NCBI GenBank assembly: GCA_905250115.1
Contig: CAJNOI010000137.1
Span: 71,928-135,927, forward strand
Source: Adineta steineri
Taxonomy: Eukaryota > Rotifera > Eurotatoria > Adinetida > Adinetidae
Direction: 5' to 3'
Length of the DNA stretch: 64,000 nt
The translations under genes and the position numbers were made by a program. The number at the start of each line of letters is the position of its first letter. Positions within the stretch are counted from its first letter, which is position 1. This document shows positions 11,701-23,691 of the stretch, one piece after another. The notes beneath the pieces are model-generated. The model was given only the letters and a program-made list of their open reading frames with translations. It was not told the origin of the DNA and searched no databases.

Positions 11701-14536
11701 GTGTCCGGAACGAAAACGGTACCGATGTTCGAAACGAAAAAATACAGGATGTCCGAAATGTCAGATGACGGGGATTCGGAGCGAAAACGGTACCGATGTT
11801 CGAAACCAAGAAAATACTGGATGTCCGGAACATGAAATGACGGATGTTCGGAATGAATTTTGGTGTATGCTTTTTGATAATTAAAAAAAAAATTTTCATA
11901 TAGTATATTTTAAGTCGTTGTACAACGACCCCTTCTTGTACATTCAATTAAAGTTTTTCAAAATAGTGTAGAGTTCAGTCGTGAACGATAGATCTTATAG
12001 ATAGATAGCAGGAATGAACAATAAAACTAAAAATTTCTTAACTTTTTAGAGACTATTATATTGAACACGACTGACTGAAACAGTCATAGCACTACATACT
12101 GAATTAATTTGGTGATTCATATAATGATCGTAAGCAGCCATTGTTCTTAAAAATAAGAACGAATGAGTGTATGTATTCACGATTCTTTGTACGCTTCGCT
12201 GCTGAAAGATGAAGAAGTTTGATAATTATTGTTGTTAGAAAACCATCGTTATCAAACTAAACGTTTGTATCTTTTTCTCAATGTATCACTGTCCTCTTAT
12301 TTTAAATGGTTGTCATTACGCGATCGAAAAGTATTGCTCTCACAGCAATAGCTGCATCTTCTCCTGCTTCTCCACCCATTAAATATAACAATACAAAAAT
12401 ACATAACCGAGCAAGATCACGCTCGACTACATATCGTTCTGTGTCTCGTTTTCTAATTAATCTTCAACATAGTCAATCACGATGAACTACGTTAAAGTAC
12501 AACACAGTTCTTTCAATTTAAAAGTTTTTATTTAAATTTTTTTCTCTGCTAAAAGTTACTTATTCTTCCACTTCTATACATATTTGGTGTGTAATGCTTT
12601 TTTTGTGAAAGACTATTAGGAAATAAAACAAAATAAAGTTTGTTATAAAAAAACAATTTTTTTCTATTCCGAACATCCGGAGTATTTTCTTACGGACATC
12701 GGTCATTCACTCTTACGTACATCCGTTATTTTATGTTTCGGACATCCTGTATTTTTTCGTTCCGAACATCGGTACAGTTTTCGCTCCGAATCCCCGTCAT
12801 TTCATGTTGCGGCCATCCGGTAATTTTCGTTGCGGACATCGGTACGATTTTCATCCCAAACATCCGGTCTTTTTCATTCCGATCATCCGGACTTTTTTTT
12901 CCGAATTTTCGGCGCAACTGGGATCCGGAACGAATTTCTCTGTCCGATGTCCGAAAAAAAGATCAGGACGAAAAGGGATAATCCCGAACTTCTGTATTAA
13001 ATAAACATCTATTTATTTAATTGATTCATGAGATATGCGACGATAATGTTAAAAATATTCTTTAAAATCTTCTCATATTTCAATAGCTTATAATAAATCA
13101 AAAAGAAGATAATTGAATATTTTATTTCGTTTCATTTCATTACGTATTGAATTGATATTTATTTCGTAACTAATATTTGTTTTTTCATGTACCATTTAAT
13201 TTGATATAAAACACGTTATAATACAATACATGTTTTTCTCTGCTCGCCTATATTTGCTCTATAAATGTCTCTATTCTAACACTTATATATGTATTGTTGA
13301 GTCTTTCGCCGGTTAATGATAATCACTTCAAAAAGCGAAGAGAGTAGTGTACACATATATAAACTGAATTGATGTTTATATGAAAACACAATGATATCAC
13401 ATAAGGTTATAAGAATATCGTTCTATTTATCCGCTATTATAATCATCATAAATAAAGGAAAGAAAGCAAAAGCTAAAATAAACGAGCAGATGAATATATT
13501 AACAAGAAAATGATGTCAATATAGATTTGATGATACCAAGATTATGATAATAAAATCTTGAATAAATAATCATTATTTTCATTTTTCTTCATTATTAGGT
13601 ATATTTGGTAATTTACTTTGGAATAAAACTGGTATTACTGTGCTTAGTTCAGTAACATCACCAATAGCAACATCTGGTGTATTTATTGACTCGAATGATA
13701 CTTTATATGCTGTGGATGAGGACAGCAATTTTGTTGTATGGAAACTATTGAAAAATGCTGCAAATCCAACAATTGTAGCAGGAACTTCTGGCTCACAAGG
13801 ATCGAGCAGTACCCAACTAAATTATCCTAATGATGTTTATGTTGATAGATCTGGAAATATATATGTAAGTGATTCTAGCAACCAACGAATACAGAAATTT
13901 AGTAGTGGATCAAACGTTGGCGTCACTATTGCCGGTATAAATTCATCAACTGGATCTGCGTTAAATCAATTAGCTTATCCACGATATCTTATTTTTGATC
14001 CAACAGTAACATATATGTATATTGCTGATGATAACAATCATCGAGTTATACGTTATTCGACAAGTTCAACTTCAGGTACTAATGGAACTCTTGCAGCTGG
14101 TGGAGCTGGACCTAACAACACGAATACATCGTTAAACAATCCATGGGGTATTTATTATTTACCATCTATAAGTAATGATCTATTTATAACAAATGTTGGT
14201 GGACATTCAGTTATACGTTGGACTCCTGGTGCTTCATCAGGCACTTTCGTTGCTGGTGTGCCAGGTGTATCAGGTTCTGATTCAACTCACTTAAATGGTC
14301 CGATGGGAATTAGGATTGACAATTATATGAATATGTATGTGGTTGATTATAATAACCATAGAGTACAGTTGTTCTGTGCTAATACTACTATTGGTATTAC
14401 AATTGCCGGTAATGGTTCTGCGGGTAACGGTGCAATACAATTAAATTATCCACGAGGTATTGCATTTGATTCAGCAATGAATATGTATATTGGTGATTCA
14501 TCGAATGCTCGCGTACAAAAATTTATGAAACTCTAA
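8789..14536 (+). CDS. Secreted apple-like / Thr-Ser-rich / NHL-repeat protein (4 coding exons)
   Basis: Exons inferred at 8789-9119, 9689-9719, 10837-11421 (containing a 266-N gap) and 13599-14536; reading phases agree at every junction outside the gap. The protein starts with a signal peptide (MNKAILLFLLFLLIIKCGC). A cysteine-patterned segment (QCEISCLNYLQC..SQCEIF) then resembles a PAN/apple module. Next is a mucin-like Thr/Ser stalk of tandem S-T-T-S units, partly unassembled. The C-terminal 300 residues hold six NHL blades of the type LNYPxGIxxDxxxNMYVxDxxNxRVQxF, ending RVQKFMKL. NHL propellers usually bind proteins or glycans; an extracellular role is inferred from the signal peptide. 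The start is the first ATG after the acceptor at 8770. The introns are unusually large and carry a hairpin element and a foldback element. Confidence 0.8.
9425..9500. mobile_element. Small palindromic (mariner-like MITE) hairpin in intron 1
   Basis: TCTGCAACACTTT at 9441-9453 is inverted as AAAAGTGTTGCAGA near 9471-9484, giving a hairpin of about 75 bp. The outer left end, TTAGGTTGGGC, resembles Tc1/mariner ends. The copy is too short and diverged to assign firmly. It sits wholly inside intron 1 of the NHL gene. Confidence 0.45.
11068..11333. other. Assembly gap (266 N) in the Thr/Ser repeat
   Basis: The gap falls inside a tandem repeat of ACTAGT/ACTACA-type codons, which explains the assembly failure. 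The true length of the mucin-like stalk is therefore unknown, and the frame across the gap cannot be tested. Confidence 0.9.
11600..12993. mobile_element. Foldback-like element, GGATGTCCGAA subrepeats, in NHL intron
   Basis: The left arm (about 11620-11865) carries repeated GGATGTCCGGAAC / CCGATGTTCGAAACGAAAA units. The right arm (about 12668-12960) carries the same units inverted (CGGACATC, CCGAACATC). The outer ends are related: both read inward through TTTTCGTCCT. The arms flank about 800 bp. The element lies inside intron 3 of the NHL gene and accounts for most of that intron's length. ORFs across the arms are low-complexity translations of the subrepeats, not genes. Confidence 0.75.
12306..12464 (-). 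other. Short coding-like segment inside the foldback element
   Basis: On the minus strand an open stretch of about 53 codons reads RLIRKRDTERYVVERDLARL and then a hydrophobic and acidic run (YLMGGEAGEDAAIAVRAILF) before a stop. Its composition is far more protein-like than its AT-rich surroundings, but it has no ATG and no family was recognised. It could be captured host sequence or a remnant of the element's own gene. Confidence 0.3.
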
Positions 14537-15360
14537 GATACTACAGATAAACTTCATATTCATTAAATTTTCTTTTTTAAACTATTAGTTATGACATTTT
14601 ATCTCCTTGGAATTTACCTTTAAGCTTTATAGAAAAAAGGACATATTATATCCAATAGTGTACACTACAATTGATTTATACACACGTAGCTTTTTGTCAA
14701 TTCACTCTTCTTTATAATTATCTTGCTTGTTTCAATAGTTTTCTTTTTTGCTTGTTTAACAAATCATATAAGTATCTGCTTATTTAAATAAAATTGTATA
14801 TCATAATCAAATAGCATTTGATATATACAAAACTATTCAGTTTATTTAGACGATTTGCATAACAATAAATAATGTTTTCTTCAAAGCCACCTGTAACAAC
14901 TACATTAACTGTTTTGGCTTGGCTTTCGAGTCTGATTATTAAGTGAAGAGAGTGCCACAAAAAATTATCATGGCTGAGATTAATGAATCAATGAGAAAAC
15001 TACAGCAAATTAAAATTGAGTTTTTTGAGTAAAAATCAATATTACGAACATAGATAAAATAATTTAAATGAAAAAAGCTTGTCAGAGGAGTTCCATTGGG
15101 GCTAAAAATGTGGAACTCATGTATGTTCTTACTAAAGACACCTTATGACCTTTAGGACATTGTTCATCTCTTATTTCTGAAAGAAAACTTGAATTCTATA
15201 TGTAGAACCATGCTTTTCCTGACGAATAGATCGGTGTAGGTGATAAATTAACCTGTCACTCATATCATCATTCTAGTGTATTCCAGAATATTCTTGGCAA
15301 TACCCAGCAATTCTAAGACTGTTTGGACTAATTTCAGCCATTTCCGACTATCTCAAGACA
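14537..15360. other. Intergenic, nothing recognised
   Basis: 3' flank of the NHL gene followed by about 450 bp of more GC-balanced sequence (14900-15360). That may be old repeat, but no ends or coding motif could be defined. Confidence 0.4.
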
Positions 15361-15461
15361 CATAGGCGAGCCAACGGTTCAACGATAGGTATGGGAATAA
15401 GCTCTAATACCTTACTATGATAAAAATAAACTGCTTTCAAAGTTCTGAAAATACTACGCAA

Positions 15462-16104
15462 CAGAGATCAGCGGGACAACGGGATAAAACTTTATACGAA
15501 ATTGTCCCGCGATCAATATTCATTCAATTTATATACTCCAGTGACTTATTTACAAAAAAAAACGCTAAATATTGTTAGTAACGGTATCTCCTAAAGAATA
15601 TTTGAATGATCTTATTCACTATTCCTTATTTCCAATATATGATCGCTTTTATCCTTATCAACCACATGAAACCTATACTAGGTATATATTCGTAACTGTT
15701 CTACAAAAAGAAAGAGCATAAGTCTTTCTTTGCTTTAATAACAATGAACTTGCACTAAGTGAAAGAAAGAATATTCGAGAACTATGCTGTATATTTGCTT
15801 TGTCTACAGCTCTTATATAAGGTCAGGTTGAAACCAAGCGTCGAACTAATTTTTCCCCATCGTAAGTAGATAATATTTTATTCGTTCGATTAATATTATT
15901 AAATGGTTATTTTTCTATGAACCAAATTTTTTTCAAATTAGTTTTTTTTAATTATTTAATACATTTATTTAAAAATAAATAGTAAAAGAAAATTAACAGT
16001 GAAATACTACGTAAATCTTTATCGTTTTTAAAATAAATTGATAAAAAGTTTTGATAAGAGACGACGGGACGGGTCAGAAAAATCCTTTGTCCCGCCCATC
16101 TCTG
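15462..16104. mobile_element. Non-autonomous hAT-like element (643 bp) with 8-bp TSD, nested in hAT
   Basis: Terminal inverted repeats are CAGAGATCAGCGGGACAA on the left and, inverted from the right, CAGAGATGGGCGGGACAA. They are flanked by identical 8-bp direct repeats CTACGCAA at 15454-15461 and 16105-16112. An 8-bp duplication is the hAT hallmark. Removing the element rejoins sequence colinear with the hAT relic at 6601 (TACTACG..ACTAC..CATGCTACAAACGAAG). The 643-bp interior shows no convincing ORF, so it is a MITE-type element mobilised by an hAT transposase elsewhere. Confidence 0.85.
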
Positions 16105-16226
16105 CTACGCAACTACTACCTACATTCATGCTACAAACGAAGCTGTCTTTCTTCTAACGTAATTTATTCGTTTAGTTTTTTCTACTCTTAGCATGAAGTA
16201 AATAAAAAAGTATTTATTTTAAAAAA

Positions 16227-16640
16227 TCATTTTTCTTCTATTTTATATGTATTAATTTCAAAATCTTTTTCTATGTTCAAAAGAACAACGTCTGACAATT
16301 TTTCTTGTCCTATACTATTTGTTAAATAAGTTTTTAATCTTCTTAACGACGAGAAACTTCGTTCACATTCATATGAATTCACTGGTATAGTCCAAAGAAT
16401 TTTATGTGATTCATTCATAAATGATAATGCTATGTGGAGATTGGTTTTCAGAATGAATTTAGTTGCGTCTAATAAAATCACCTTCTGGTCGTTATCTTAG
16501 TTTGGTAAAGTCGTTGTTTAGCTTTTAAATCATCATAGCTAGTTGAATAATATTTTGGTAAATCTTGAAGTTCTATTTCATTCAATAATTCTTGACTATA
16601 TGCATAAACGAATATTATATTTACTTTTCTTTTAGTATGG
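16227..16640 (-). pseudogene. hAT transposase C-terminal fragment
   Basis: The downstream frame (16227-16481, 84 codons) contains YECERSFSSLRRLKTYLTNS followed by EKLSDVVLLNIEKD, the conserved dimerisation domain of hAT transposases (ZMYM/Ac-like). Upstream on the same strand, about 16505-16640, another frame reads ELQDLPKYYST.YDDLKAKQR, so at least one frameshift separates the two. The DDE catalytic core is not recognisable, so the element is not autonomous. Confidence 0.75.
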
Positions 16641-17332
16641 CAATTGCCCTCTTGCGATCCGCCTATGAATAGTATTGTAGTTCATATATCAAAAATATTT
16701 TTCTTTTGTGATGTGACCTGTTTCCTTGGGATAAGGTTGACGAGTATTATCTAGTAACACTGGATTACTGGACAACTATGCTATTAGTTCACTTGGGCTC
16801 ATTATTTCACATATTGAGCAGTCAGTCTTTATGTCACTCATTCATTTGAGCTGTTTGTCCCATTGATTATAAAGTGAGGATTTGTAATTCATGTTTAAAA
16901 CGTAATGAAATGATGTCAGTGAAAAGCTTAAAGATCTCTCTTCATCTGGCTTCGTTAGTAATCCCTGTAAAAAAATTAGGGTAAACATTAGATGAAAATC
17001 AATTTACAACCGATTTTAATCGAGAAAATAAAAACTTCAGCGGTTGTTTTAATTAATTTAAATTATAAGCGACTAAAAAATTTGGGAAAAGTATCAATTT
17101 GAATTTATTTTTCTTCAAGATAAAGGAAAAATCTTTGACTAAATTTTTTTATTTTTTATTAATTATCATCATATCTTTTTTATCGAGTTTCAATCCATTA
17201 TTATCGAAATTAATCAATGAAGTTTTGATTTTTGCGATTATTTTCGGTTAAAATCGGTTAAACACGTATAGTTTTCTAGATTTTCATATCATCCACCGTA
17301 CCCCTCTTCAAAATCTCCTGGGTCCGCCACTG

Positions 17333-18340
17333 TCTGATAGTAAAAGATGGTCTATTTTTTCAAGAATGAATTGAAGTCTAAACTATAGTTTAATTTTAAT
17401 ATGATTTAAATAAAGATTCCATTCCGCTAAGAAAGGAAACGCATCCAAAAAATCGTTTTTGTAGATTGGTATGAACATACAAACATTTGAATATAACTTA
17501 TTTTCATTTTAGAGCAAATCACTATGTATTCTTGGTCTCTAGAAAATGAAATTCAAAACTAAGATTCTTAATTTAAAATATAAATGCTTCTATAATGACA
17601 AGATGTATTCCAATCATCTTATAGGATAAATCATATCTCTAGCACAATGTTATTTTTTGCGTATGGCTATATACAGAATCTTCCTTAGAATTCTATGATA
17701 CTTTTCTTTGCTTCTCTCAACCAATAATGGATGTTTAATGTATAAATGATGAGTTAAACTGTTTTTAATTAGTTTCAATTTATTATATAAACATAATATA
17801 CTAATTCAATTATTTTTACTCAAGTCATTGATATATATATATATTCTTATAGGAACAATGTTATTCTCTTCAGAGTACTATTACGACTACATAGAAAGTA
17901 TTATTTGATTGGAGATCAATGCACCAATCAAAAAAAAAACTTCTTGTTTTTATGTAATTGAAAAAAATGAATTATTTTACTTTAAATTCGAATAATACTT
18001 TTTAATAGAATAGTTATTTTAGTTAAAAAAGAAATTGACCATTCAAATCTGTAACATGAATGGAGGTTCAATACATTCATTATGGCTGCTTAATCAAAAA
18101 TACTAACTTCGTTCTATGTAAAAATGTTCAAGATCATTGCTATATTCATTATTTTCTTTCATAATTTACTTGCTATTTTATAAATAGAATCTATAAAAAC
18201 AATGATTTACTGATATTTATTATAAATATAACTCAACAGTATTGAATCATATTTATTTTTAGATGTAATAAGGACATTTTTATCCTTGAAGTCCTTTTAA
18301 CTCTTAGCAATCAAATGTTTGTCCTAAATTTCTAATAAAT
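17333..18340. other. Intergenic, upstream of ARID1
   Basis: AT-rich, with no ORF or repeat recognised. It presumably holds the ARID1 promoter and 5' untranslated region; no clear TATA box or initiator could be chosen. Confidence 0.4.
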
Positions 18341-21300
18341 ATGTCATACGAATCATCAGATCATTTTTATTCAAATCATAATACTCGATCTCAACAAATG
18401 ATGCCATCAAATTCAATGGCAGGTTCACATTTCTATAATAGACCACCATCACAATCTCCAATGACAAATCATCAGCATCAATTGTATGCATCGCCTTCGT
18501 CATCTTCGCATCAAACAGTAAGTTTATTTTATACAAAATAAATCTAATAAAAATATTTAGTTTCCATCTTATGATGCATATGAGACACAGTCACGTGGTT
18601 ACTATCCATCATACTCCAGTGGTTATGAACATCAACAACGACCAATGGGAATAAATTATGGTGATAATCATGCTGAGGTAGTCATTTTTTTATATAAAAC
18701 TACATACCGAAAAATTTATATAAATTATGCTTTTCTTCTCTTCAGTCATTATCATATCCACCAAAAGATAGTGGTTTATCATCATCAATCAATGAATTAG
18801 TAAATATTATATTATTGATTATTGATTTATTTGTAAATAATCGATAAATTTTAGAATGCTATGATACCTTTGAATGATCATCAGAATAGTAATGCAATCA
18901 TGCCAATGACACAAACATTTCAACGTAATCTATTTTTTTTCGAAAAAAAAAAATTTTACCATTAATATTTATTTTAGGAAATGTTGGTTATAATAATTCT
19001 TCTATGATACCATTATCAAGACAACAACCACAAGGTTCGTTATTAAAATATTTTTCTTCAATTCAAAATATTTTTCTGTTATGGAAATAAAATTTAACCT
19101 TCTTTTTTCTAACATAATAGGTGATCTATATGGTAACAACAGTGCATCTCAATATTCTTTTGGTAATCCTGCCATGATGAATTCTCGTTTCCCAACACCG
19201 AATCGATCATCATATCAAAATGGCATGATACCAAACAAAGTTCAATCTTATCCTCAACAACAAGTACGTTATCCATCTTATTCAAATGCACCATCATCAC
19301 AATCAACTTGGCCACCTGTTATTTCTGCTGGTAGTACAGAGTCTGAGTCAAATTATACTCGTTCACAAACATATATGTCATCATCATCATCAACAAATGA
19401 AAATCGTTCTCAAGATGATGATAATAATTCGATTAAAACAAAACCAAATATACCTGAATCTCCAAGCTGTACAAGCATATCATCTAATATTCCCGATGAT
19501 ATTGATTCAAGTAATTCTTCATTTTCTGATAGTCCATCAATAACAAATGAAAAAAGTACAAAAAAAACAAAAAATTCTCAAACAACTTCAGTAGACGTAT
19601 TTAATAAATTACGTGAAATGGGTAATGAACAAGAACGAAATTTATTTGTTGATCGTTTACAAAAATTATGGGAAGAAACTCATACAGTCTGTCGAAAATT
19701 ACCAACACTTTCTCGACAAACAATTGATCTATATCGTTTATACAGTTTAATACGTGAACAAAATGGTTTCGAACAATTTTCAAAAATAGCTAAAAATCGT
19801 CATTGGCGTGATATTGCATTAAAATTAAACATTCCAAATTGTTCAACAGCTGCATTTAATATTAAACAAAAATATATTAATTTAAAATTATTTCATTATG
19901 AATGCAAACATGATCGAAGTGGAATTGATCCTGAACCAATTTTAGCAGATATTACAAAACCAAAAGAAAAACGTTTCAATAAGAATAATGATGAAAAATT
20001 AGGAAAATCATTTACTGAATCATCATCATCATCATCAATTAAACAAACTGAGAATGATTCTCATCCGTCCAATTTAAATATGACTCCGCTTATACCAAGG
20101 TAAAATAGAAAAAAATAATTTACTTTCATATATTTTAATAGAACTTTGATATATATGTGAGTGTTTGTAAATCAGTAAGCTTTAGTATTGCAATGAATAC
20201 TGATAAGTATAGTCAGTGAACTTCACTGTTCATATTTCAGTACACTCATTATCAATATTTTAGTGAAATTCAAGAATTTTTCTAATTATTACTGATAGTC
20301 TAGAAGACTTATATCTAAGATTACAGGACATATTAATATTATATGAAAATACGAAATTTTTCACAGTTTCTTATAAATCCATCCAAATAATTAATCATTG
20401 TTAAATTTCTACGATGTATTTTAAATATCAAAAAATTATCAATTTTTCCTTTGTAGTATTAATACTCAATCTCAACAAGTGCCTACTCCAATTAATTATC
20501 TCCCACAAAGATCTGAAGAACCACCTAAATTACAATCAAGACCAATGGCCGTTTCGTTTCCATCAAATTCTATTGAAGCAACAACTATTTCAGCAAAAAA
20601 TAAACGAAAAAAATTAACCGCTAAAGACATTCGTATGTATTATTATCATTTGATTTTTGTTGTACAAATATAATATACCTTTCATTTCTAGCACCAATTG
20701 ATCCAATGAAATTACTAATGTCACTACGTGGTGGTTTACTTGCTGAAACTACTTGGGCATTAGACACAATTAATATTATGTTAAATGATGATCAAACACA
20801 TACATTTTTTCGTTTAAAACAAATGCCTGGTTTATTACAAGCAATCATTGATATATATACGAAATGTTTAACACAATTATTTGATGAATTTAAAATTGAC
20901 AATGAATCAAATTCAAAAGAAGAACTTGAAAATGAAGAAAAACAAGATTCTGTCATTTATCGAATTGAATCAAATTATTTAAATAAATATCAACGAAAAT
21001 CTATAAAACAACAGGATGTTACTTATGAACATGTTTATGATAATCAAGGAAAAATAAAAGATACACCAGATTATGTATGTATTTTTTTAGATTTTCAAAC
21101 TATTAATAATTTACATACGATAATTGGAATTACTCATAGATAAATGATAAGAATTCATAGTTTTATATTTTATTCTTTTCAATTAAGAAAGTCAATCATA
21201 ACTTTTAAAGCCAAAAGATTATGAGTGACTTCTTGCTATTAATTTATATTTTTCATATAACTATAGTATGTTTAATTTCTATTTATAGGTTTTAAATCTT

Positions 21301-22915
21301 CAAAACTTAGATGATTTATGTTATATTCAAACACATTTTGATCCATTACATATAGATGATAATTATTATGAAAATCTTTATTATGGTCATCATTCTGATG
21401 ATACATTATCATCTGATGAACATGATCAAGTACCAATAAAATCATCACGAAAACGTATTAAAACATGTGAAATAGAAATCTCAAATAATAATAATAATAA
21501 TAATGATAATGAAGAATTTCTTCAACGTTATCAACGAACATTTCAACCTGAAGAACATTCATTTAATAATATAAATATCGATTCTCATACTAATTCTAAT
21601 AATCAACAGGAAAATGCATTATCAATATTTACTCGATATTCATTTGGTTATGATCAAATATGTTCTCGTTGTATATGTGCATCATCAATATTACGAAATC
21701 TTAGTTTTATATCAGGCAATGATATTGAATTAGTTAAATATAAAACATTAATTCATGTATTAGCTCGTGTTTTATTACTCAGGCATGATATTAATTATAA
21801 TAATGAAAATATACTTCTGTCAGATAAACAAATGAAAGAATCATTGAATGATCAAACAATAAATAATTGTCAATTAAAGGTAATTTTAAAATTTTTTTTC
21901 ATGTCAAAAAATCTAGAAATTGAAAGTACCAGGATTAGGGTGTGGGTGTGTGGTGAGTGCGGATCTGGGTCTGGGTGTGAGTGTGGGTGGGTGTAGATGT
22001 GGGTATGGGGTGAGTGTGGGTGTGGACGATCTTTTTCCAGCAACTCGAATATCCTTTAGTTGAATTGTCTATATAAAAAATGAATTTCATCATTTCTTTC
22101 TTTTTTACATCTAGAATGAAGATCAAAATGCTTCACCATCATTTTCTTGGTCTGAATGTGTAATAAATATTCGCGAAAATACCCTAGTCACATTAGCCAA
22201 TATTTCCGGTGTACTTATTTTCGATACATTTGATTCGGATTTAATAAATCAATTAATTGATGGTCTATTACATTGGTCAACATGTTATTCTGATGAAGCT
22301 ATTGATCCTTTACAATCTTCATATCTTTCTGCTCAACGTTTATCAATTGAAATTTTAACTAAATTAAGTGTACATGATATGAATATGGATTTTATTTTAG
22401 CAACACCACCATTTCATCGTATCATATCTTTATTACATACTTTAACTAATTGGTTAAATGTGGATGATATGAATAATAATAATCTAACAAATTTAACTCG
22501 ATCACAAACATATATACAACGTGAATTTGCTATTGTTCTATTAAATGCTTTAATACGATGTGATTCAAATATTGCTAATATTATTGCACATGTTCCATAT
22601 GCAATATCATTAATAATAAATTTTCTAGAAGATTATGAAATGAAAACAAATGAATTAAATACACGTTATGGTTCGGATTATCTTTTACGTTTAACAAATA
22701 CTCCACAAGCTGAACAAATATTATTTACAACAAATGATATGTTAAAACGTGCAGCAACTTGTCTATTATCAATAGTTAATTATACTGAGAATATAAAAAT
22801 AATGAAAAAATTTGAAGATAGAATATTAAATTTATCTATGTCAAATGTAGTTGATCGAAATATTGGACGAATTCTTACAGATATTTTACATTATTGTTCA
22901 TTATACAATAGTTAA
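18341..22915 (+). CDS. ARID1: ARID1/BAF250 (Osa-type) subunit of SWI/SNF, 10 exons
   Basis: Exons inferred at 18341-18517, 18561-18677, 18746-18799, 18855-18924, 18978-19034, 19121-20099, 20457-20632, 20692-21074, 21289-21879 and 22115-22915. All junctions are GT/AG with consistent phase, giving 1134 residues. The N-terminus is low-complexity and rich in Ser, Pro, Gln and Tyr, as in BAF250. Residues about 316-430 are an ARID DNA-binding domain (FVDRLQKLWEE..PTLSRQTIDLYRLYSLI..NGFEQF). From about 550 to the end is the BAF250_C helical-repeat domain; LLMSLRGGLLAETTWALDTI closely resembles the animal signature. The protein is about half the length of human ARID1A, mainly because the N-terminus is short. 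In the canonical BAF complex this subunit scaffolds the ATPase core. Intron 9 carries a telomere-like G-rich array. Confidence 0.92.
21937..22026 (+). repeat. Telomere-like G-rich array in ARID1 intron 9
   Basis: About 90 bp of degenerate GTGTGGGT units starting with AGGGTGTGGGTGTGTGG. Unlike the other copies, it has no C-rich partner arm. G-runs are on the coding strand, so the pre-mRNA intron could form G-quadruplex structure. The intron (21880-22114) is much longer than the roughly 55-bp norm because of it. Confidence 0.8.
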
Positions 22916-23691
22916 TTGTATTTTTTTCATTTTGTAGAAAGTCTTTTTTTTCTTTTTTTCTTTCTTTCTTTTTTTTGAAGTAATGTATTTTTGTCTGGTC
23001 ATAATGTTGTATACATGTGTGAATTTTATTCTTTCTTGATTTAGTACTTCAATCGTTTGTTTTTCGTATTTCTTTGCTGTTTTATATGGATCTCTACTGA
23101 TTTTTATCAGACAAAATATATATATATATATAAACATAAAATCCTAACTGAGTCATATTTAAACATTCAATAGATGTTGATGATAACCTTAGTTGCCTGT
23201 TATTTGTAATATTAAAAAAAAAAAAAATTCTCATTTTTTATTTCGCTTTCTTTTTCATCTCGATGATCTTGACCGTAAAAGGAGTACATTCTATACAGCC
23301 GAGTTCTTGAAGTTTATTTTAAACAAAGTGATCTTCTCTATACCTCTTATCGTTAGTTTTTTTATCAATAGTATTTCAAAAAAAAAGAGTACGAGATAAG
23401 ACGCTTCAAACATTCGTTCATACTATACTCTAACTAAAGAACTACTCTACTCTCTTTCATTTACAGTTAGGAAGAGTTTTATAAGTAAGTGGTACTAGAT
23501 AAGAATATCGAGCAATGTAAACACAGAATACAATAACCCCTTTTTTATTCTTTAGTATATTAGAAAGATCTGTAATCAATTCTTTTTCTCTCCGAATTCA
23601 ATTCATAATGTACTTCATGAGCAATTATATTTAAAGAATTGATCCATTGTTGTGTTTTTTTTTTCGGGAACTATTATTTATTTTAGATAAG
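22916..23691. other. Intergenic between ARID1 and the lectin-CUB receptor
   Basis: About 780 bp with long T tracts. It holds the ARID1 3' untranslated region and the receptor's promoter; no extra exon is supported. Confidence 0.45.

Larger units (their letters stand above)
15361..17332 (-). mobile_element. Degenerate hAT transposon
   Basis: The right end at 17332 reads, inverted, CAGTGGCGGACCCAGGAGA, a classical hAT terminus. The left end, near 15361, is decayed (ATAGGCGAGCC). The left 90 bp and the segment from 16113 onward align with the relic at 6601. Minus-strand coding includes the hAT dimerisation region. The element is interrupted by a younger insertion at 15462-16104. No matching 8-bp target duplication was seen for the outer element, consistent with its age. 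Confidence 0.7.

Noticed and set aside
11564..12981. ORFs on both strands in the GGATGTCCGAA arms
   Set aside because: They are translations of short subrepeats, and opposite-strand frames mirror each other between arms.
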